The position numbers and the translations under genes were made by a program. The notes beneath the pieces are model-generated. The model ran no database searches. It had not been told where the DNA came from and was given only the letters and a program-made list of their open reading frames with translations. Shown here in pieces: positions 60,318 to 64,000 of a DNA stretch of 64,000 nucleotides. How positions within the stretch are numbered: position 1 is the stretch's first letter; every line of letters starts with the position of its first letter. The stretch is from Acidimicrobiaceae bacterium (GTDB lineage Bacteria; Actinomycetota; Acidimicrobiia; Acidimicrobiales; Aldehydirespiratoraceae): positions 1 through 64,000 of the forward strand of contig VYFQ01000024.1 of the NCBI GenBank assembly GCA_009842325.1, given 5' to 3'.

Positions 60318-63139
60318 ACCACCAGGGTGATCATGCGGCCGGACACGTAGAGCTGCTTGCGCAGCTCGCGGCCGCCCACATGGGCAGCCACGTTCGGCTC
60401 GGCTAGCGCGGCGCTCACCGCGGTGTCCTCATCGGCGTCGGCCGCGATCCTGACCCGGCCTCGCACCTTGCCGTTGACCTGCACAGGCACTTCGATGATG
60501 TCCTCCACCAACAGGGCCGGATCCGCTGCGGGGAACTCGGCTCGCATCACGGAGTCGGCGCCCCCGCCGTGTAGGCGGTGCCACAGCTCCTCCGCGAAGT
60601 GCGGCACTAGCGGGGCCAGCATCCGCACCATCACCGCGGCCACCTCGCGGGGCGCGCCCGTCCCCCGGCGGGTGAGCTCGTTGTTGAGCTCGGTCAACTT
60701 GGCGATGGCCGTGTTGAAGCGCATGCCCTCCATGTCGGAGCGGACGCCGTCGATAGTGCGGTGCAGCAGCCGGAGCAGATCGTCGTCCGACGGTTCGTCT
60801 GCGATCCGCAACTCCCCGGTCTCCTCGTCAACCACGTTGCGCCACACCCGCTGCAGCACTCGCTGGGAGCCCACCACCGAGCGGGTCTCCCAGGGGCGGT
60901 CCTGATCGATTGGCCCCATGAACATCTCGTAGAGGCGCAGGGTGTCGGCCCCGTAGGAGGCGTACATGTCGTCGGGGGTGACCGAGTTCTTGAGCGACTT
61001 GCCCATCTTGCCCAGCTCCCGCGTCACCGGCTGCCCGTCGTGGCGGAAGCCCTTCTGCAGCGAGCCCTCCACTTCCTCGGCGGCAACGTACACACCGCGA
61101 TCGTCCTTGAAGGCGTAGGCCTGGATGTAGCCCTGATTGATGAGGCGCTTGAACGGCTCCAGCCCGCTCACGTGGCCGAGGTCGTAGAGCACCTTGTGCC
61201 AGAACCGGGCGTACAGCAGGTGCAGCACCGCGTGCTCGACACCACCGACGTACAGGTCGACACCGCCCACGCCGCCGGGGTCGGGATCGGCCATCCAGTA
61301 CGACTCGACGTCGGGATCGACCAGTGCCTCGTCGTTGGTGGGATCGAGGTACCGCAGGTAGTACCAGCACGAGCCGGCCCACTGGGGCATGGTGTTCAGT
61401 TCCCGCCGGTAGTGGTGCGGCCCGTCGCCGAGGTCCAAGTCGACGCCCACCCATTCCGTCACCCGGCCCAGCGGCGGCTCAGGCTCGGAGTCACGGGCCA
61501 GCGCCCTCGGGGCCCAGTCCGTCAGCTCGGGCAGCTCGAGCGGGAGCATGTCGTCAGGCAGGGCCACCGGTCCGTAGTCATCGAACACGATCGGAATCGG
61601 CTCGCCCCAGTAGCGCTGGCGACTGAACAGCCAGTCCCGCATCCGGTAGTTGACGGTGGAACGGCCGAACCCGGTCTCGGTGAGCCGTTCGATGATCAGA
61701 ACCTTGGACGCCTCCACGTCGAGGCCGTCGAGGAAACGAGAGTTGATGGACGGGCCGTCGCCCGTGTACGCCAGCTCGTCGGGATGGTCAGGCGGGGGCT
61801 CAACGGTGCGGATGACGGGCAGGCTGTAGGCCTCGGCGAACTCGCGGTCGCGCTGATCCTCGCCCGGAACACCCATCACCGCGCCAGTGCCGTATCCCAT
61901 CAGCACGTAATCGGCGATAAACACCGGCACCCGGGTGTCGGTGAACGGCACGACGGCGTCGTGGCCGAGGAAGATCCCGGACTTGGAGTCGCTCCGGTCG
62001 GCGTCGCTCAACTCCGCGGCACGGGCCCGGTAGGCGGCCACCGCTTCACGGGGCGTGGCGGCCCCCCCGGTCCACAACTCGGGCACGCCGGCCGGCCAGG
62101 CGTCGGCCACCAGCTCGTCTACCAGGGGATGTTCCGGAGCCAACACCATGTAGGTGGTGCCGAACAAGGTGTCGGGCCGGGTCGTGAACACCTCGATGGG
62201 CTGCATCTCCAGGTGTGCGGAACTCGTGGCCGGGAACGAGATCAGGGCTCCCTCGGAGCGGCCGATCCAGTTGCGCTGCATGGTCTTGACCGACTCGGGC
62301 CAGTCCAAGAGGTCCAGGTCCTCCAGCAGCCGGTCGGCGTAGGCGGTAATGCGCATCATCCACTGCTTCAGCGGGCGCTTGAACACCTCGTGGTTGCCCC
62401 GCTCGGAGCGGCCTTCGTTGGTGACCTCCTCGTTGGCCAGCACGGTGCCCAGAGCCGGGCACCAGTTGACCGGGGCGTCGGCCACGTAGGCCAGGCGATG
62501 GGAGTCCACCACCTCTCGCTGTTCGGCCTCGCTGAGCTCTTCCCAGGTTCGGCCGTCGGGCACCGGCCTCCGGCCGGAGGAGAATTCGTCGACCAACTCG
62601 GCGATGGGCCGGGCCCGACGCTCGCCGGGATCGAACCATGAGTTGAAGATCTGCAGGAAGATCCACTGGGTCCAGCGGTAATAGTCGATGTCGGTGGTGG
62701 CGACGCCCCGCCGCTTGTCGTGGCCCAGACCGAGCCGGTCGAGCTGGCGGCGCATGTTGTCGATGTTGGCCTCAGTGTTGATCCGGGGGTGCTGGCCGGT
62801 CTGGCGGGCATGCTCCTCCGCCGGCAGCCCGAAGGCGTCGAAACCCATCGTGTACAGCACGTTGAATCCGGCCATCCGCTTGAAGCGGACGTACACGTCG
62901 GTGGCTATGTAGCCCAGCGGATGGCCGACGTGCAGTCCCGACCCCGACGGGTACGGGAACATGTCCATCACAAACAGCTTGGGGCCGGACGAGCCACGGC
63001 CCGTCGAGAGCGCCCCGGCCGGGTTGGGCGTCTCATAGGCACCGCTCGCTTCCCAATGGTCCTGCCAGCGACTCTCGATGGCGGCCGCGAGGGCTGCGTC
63101 GTAACGGTGCGGGGGTGTGTCGGCGTCCGGCACGGGCAT
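60314..63139 (-). CDS. leuS: Leucyl-tRNA synthetase
   Basis: Charges tRNA-Leu. The 941-residue class I synthetase has the HIGH site as [11 protein letters not shown], the editing (CP1) domain with [13 protein letters not shown], and the KMSKS site as [10 protein letters not shown]. The C-terminal anticodon and terminal domains end in [18 protein letters not shown]. The length exceeds the bacterial norm of about 860 because of insertions around [28 protein letters not shown] 63139 is chosen because TAGCCT lies 8 nt upstream; an in-frame TTG at 63148 overlaps that hexamer. Confidence 0.95.
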   Translation of the reverse strand: MPVPDADTPPHRYDAALAAAIESRWQDHWEASGAYETPNPAGALSTGRGSSGPKLFVMDMFPYPSGSGLHVGHPLGYIATDVYVRFKRMAGFNVLYTMGFDAFGLPAEEHARQTGQHPRINTEANIDNMRRQLDRLGLGHDKRRGVATTDIDYYRWTQWIFLQIFNSWFDPGERRARPIAELVDEFSSGRRPVPDGRTWEELSEAEQREVVDSHRLAYVADAPVNWCPALGTVLANEEVTNEGRSERGNHEVFKRPLKQWMMRITAYADRLLEDLDLLDWPESVKTMQRNWIGRSEGALISFPATSSAHLEMQPIEVFTTRPDTLFGTTYMVLAPEHPLVDELVADAWPAGVPELWTGGAATPREAVAAYRARAAELSDADRSDSKSGIFLGHDAVVPFTDTRVPVFIADYVLMGYGTGAVMGVPGEDQRDREFAEAYSLPVIRTVEPPPDHPDELAYTGDGPSINSRFLDGLDVEASKVLIIERLTETGFGRSTVNYRMRDWLFSRQRYWGEPIPIVFDDYGPVALPDDMLPLELPELTDWAPRALARDSEPEPPLGRVTEWVGVDLDLGDGPHHYRRELNTMPQWAGSCWYYLRYLDPTNDEALVDPDVESYWMADPDPGGVGGVDLYVGGVEHAVLHLLYARFWHKVLYDLGHVSGLEPFKRLINQGYIQAYAFKDDRGVYVAAEEVEGSLQKGFRHDGQPVTRELGKMGKSLKNSVTPDDMYASYGADTLRLYEMFMGPIDQDRPWETRSVVGSQRVLQRVWRNVVDEETGELRIADEPSDDDLLRLLHRTIDGVRSDMEGMRFNTAIAKLTELNNELTRRGTGAPREVAAVMVRMLAPLVPHFAEELWHRLHGGGADSVMRAEFPAADPALLVEDIIEVPVQVNGKVRGRVRIAADADEDTAVSAALAEPNVAAHVGGRELRKQLYVSGRMITLVV

Positions 63140-63147
63140 GACGGCCA

Positions 63148-63153
63148 AGGCTA
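63148..63153 (-). promoter_or_regulatory. Leaderless -10 element (TAGCCT) for leuS
   Basis: TAGCCT on the minus strand is followed by 8 nt and ATG 63139. Confidence 0.45.
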
Positions 63154-63196
63154 CGGGGCCACCGAGTCGCTGATGGAAATCTGGCGCGCGGGTTGC

Positions 63197-63224
63197 TTGT
63201 GTCGGTACAGGACCGTGCTACGAT
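63197..63224 (+). promoter_or_regulatory. Candidate promoter TTGTGT-N16-TACGAT of the corrinoid gene
   Basis: A weak -35 (63197-63202) and a good TANNNT -10 (63219-63224) would start transcription near 63231, about 90 nt before the ATG. This gene is leadered, unlike many neighbours. Confidence 0.4.
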
Positions 63225-63226
63225 CC

Positions 63227-63261
63227 GTTCCGTATCGTGGGACTGGTCCACAGTACGGAAC
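63227..63261. promoter_or_regulatory. Dyad GTTCCGTA-N19-TACGGAAC in the corrinoid gene leader
   Basis: Perfect 8-bp arms at 63227-63234 and 63254-63261, with a partial inner dyad TGGGAC/GTCCA, overlap the predicted transcription start. It could be a repressor operator or a 5' hairpin. It does not resemble a cobalamin riboswitch. Confidence 0.5.
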
Positions 63262-63321
63262 CAGCAGGTGGCTGTAATCCGTGTAAGTGGGCCCAAACCG
63301 ACATGCGGAGGGCTTAGCCGG

Positions 63322-64000
63322 ATGACCGACACCCCTGCTCCCGGACCCGACATGGTCGACGACGACATCGATCTCGCGAGCCTCGACGACGAGGAACTCA
63401 CGACCCAGATGCACGACGATCTCTATGACGGTCTGGCCGACGAGATCGCCGAGGGCACCAACATCCTGCTGGGCCGGGGATGGTCGGCCGACAAGGTGCT
63501 GAACGACGCGCTGGTCGAGGGCATGCGCATCGTGGGCATCGACTTCCGCGACGGGATCCTGTTCGTGCCCGAGGTCCTGCTGGCCGCCAACGCAATGAAG
63601 GCCGGCATGGCCATCCTGCGGCCGCTGCTGGCCGAGACAGGCGCCGAGCCCATCGGCAGCGTCGTGATCGGAACAGTCAAGGGCGACATCCACGACATCG
63701 GCAAGAACCTGGTGGCGATGATGCTGGAGGGGGCCGGCTTCGAGGTGTTCGACCTCGGCATCAACACCGACGCCGAGGAGTTCCTGGCCGCCCTCGACGA
63801 GCACAAGCCCGACATCCTGGGCATGTCGGCCCTGCTCACCACCACCATGCCCTACATGAAGGTGGTGATCGACACCCTCATAGAGAAGGGCATACGCGAC
63901 GACTTCATCATCCTCGTCGGCGGGGCGCCCCTCAACGAGGAGTTCGGATCGGCCATCGGCGCCGACGCGTACTGCCGCGACGCTGCCATCGCCTCCGAGA
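63322..64000 (+). CDS. Corrinoid (B12-binding) methyltransferase subunit, 3' end cut by the window
   Basis: A corrinoid protein of the MtbC/MttC type that shuttles a methyl group between a methyltransferase and its acceptor. The first 226 codons are open to the window edge. A helical cap domain (about 27-105, with TNILLGRGWSADKVLNDALVEGMRIVG) precedes the Rossmann B12 domain. The histidine motif is D122-x-H124-x-x-G127 in VKGDIHDIGKN, and SALLTTTMPYMK follows. The start is ATG 63322, 9 nt after GGAGGG. The N-terminus has an extra acidic stretch (about 1-28). A partner methyltransferase would be expected further downstream. Confidence 0.88.
   Translation, partial: MTDTPAPGPDMVDDDIDLASLDDEELTTQMHDDLYDGLADEIAEGTNILLGRGWSADKVLNDALVEGMRIVGIDFRDGILFVPEVLLAANAMKAGMAILRPLLAETGAEPIGSVVIGTVKGDIHDIGKNLVAMMLEGAGFEVFDLGINTDAEEFLAALDEHKPDILGMSALLTTTMPYMKVVIDTLIEKGIRDDFIILVGGAPLNEEFGSAIGADAYCRDAAIASE

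Noticed and set aside
60761..62641. 626-residue plus-strand frame opposite leuS
   Set aside because: Antisense to an unmistakable leucyl-tRNA synthetase.
63235..63321. Cobalamin riboswitch before the corrinoid gene
   Set aside because: I looked for the conserved B12-box segments and did not find them. The only structure is a short dyad.

Overview
The window is GC-rich bacterial chromosome with densely packed genes. It starts often at GTG or TTG, carries F420/luciferase-type oxidoreductases, and encodes an S41 protease with S-layer-homology motifs of the FCPxDxVTRxQ type. Many start codons sit 6-8 nt behind a TANNNT hexamer, which suggests leaderless transcription. Together this points to a heterotrophic actinobacterium, most likely of the class Acidimicrobiia. 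That placement is an inference from gene content. No rRNA, tRNA, CRISPR array, insertion sequence or phage gene was seen.

Layout. 0.1-4 kb: a secreted GH16-like glycosidase whose start codon abuts a (GA)21 tract, a small coiled-coil membrane protein, an NfeD-like protein and a cyclase-family hydrolase. 4-6.4 kb: one protein that joins a GAF-PAS histidine kinase to an OmpR-type response regulator. 6.8-20.7 kb: ribokinase, nucleoside hydrolase, metY with a CoA-binding protein, then a reductive pyrimidine/hydantoin catabolic operon (beta-ureidopropionase, dihydropyrimidinase, semialdehyde dehydrogenase, luciferase-like oxidoreductase) ending in a four-gene ABC importer. 20.8-23.1 kb: an MMPL exporter. 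23.1-29.3 kb: a phenylacetate operon read on the minus strand (paaZ-paaA-paaB-paaC-paaK-paaX).

29.4-35.8 kb: a hydrolase with a coupled leader ORF, a LuxR-type regulator beside a striking array of TTGGCAG half-sites, methionine aminopeptidase, the S41-SLH protease and a MaoC protein. 35.9-48.5 kb: a CDF transporter, a sulfurtransferase, Ppx/GppA phosphatase, an SPFH protein and a run of nitrogen/amine genes (PatB lyase, agmatinase-like, NicX-like dioxygenase, class III aminotransferase, HsaA-like oxidoreductase). 48.5-54 kb: a five-gene minus-strand operon joining a molybdopterin oxidoreductase, a four-cluster ferredoxin and an NrfD membrane subunit to both halves of a sulfopyruvate-decarboxylase-like TPP enzyme. 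54-64 kb: two amidohydrolases, DNA repair genes (tag, ycaQ-like), a septum-formation lipoprotein, leuS and the start of a corrinoid protein.

The genes fit together as a nutrient-scavenging lifestyle: nucleosides split to ribose and base, pyrimidine ring opening, phenylacetate and amine degradation, and an unusual respiratory or decarboxylating module. The most unusual non-coding features are four copies of a palindrome with fixed geometry (GAATTGGCAGC-N26-GCTGCCAATTC), the 11-bp-phased TTGGCAG array, the repeat tracts ahead of the GH16 gene, and the recurrent leaderless promoter arrangement.
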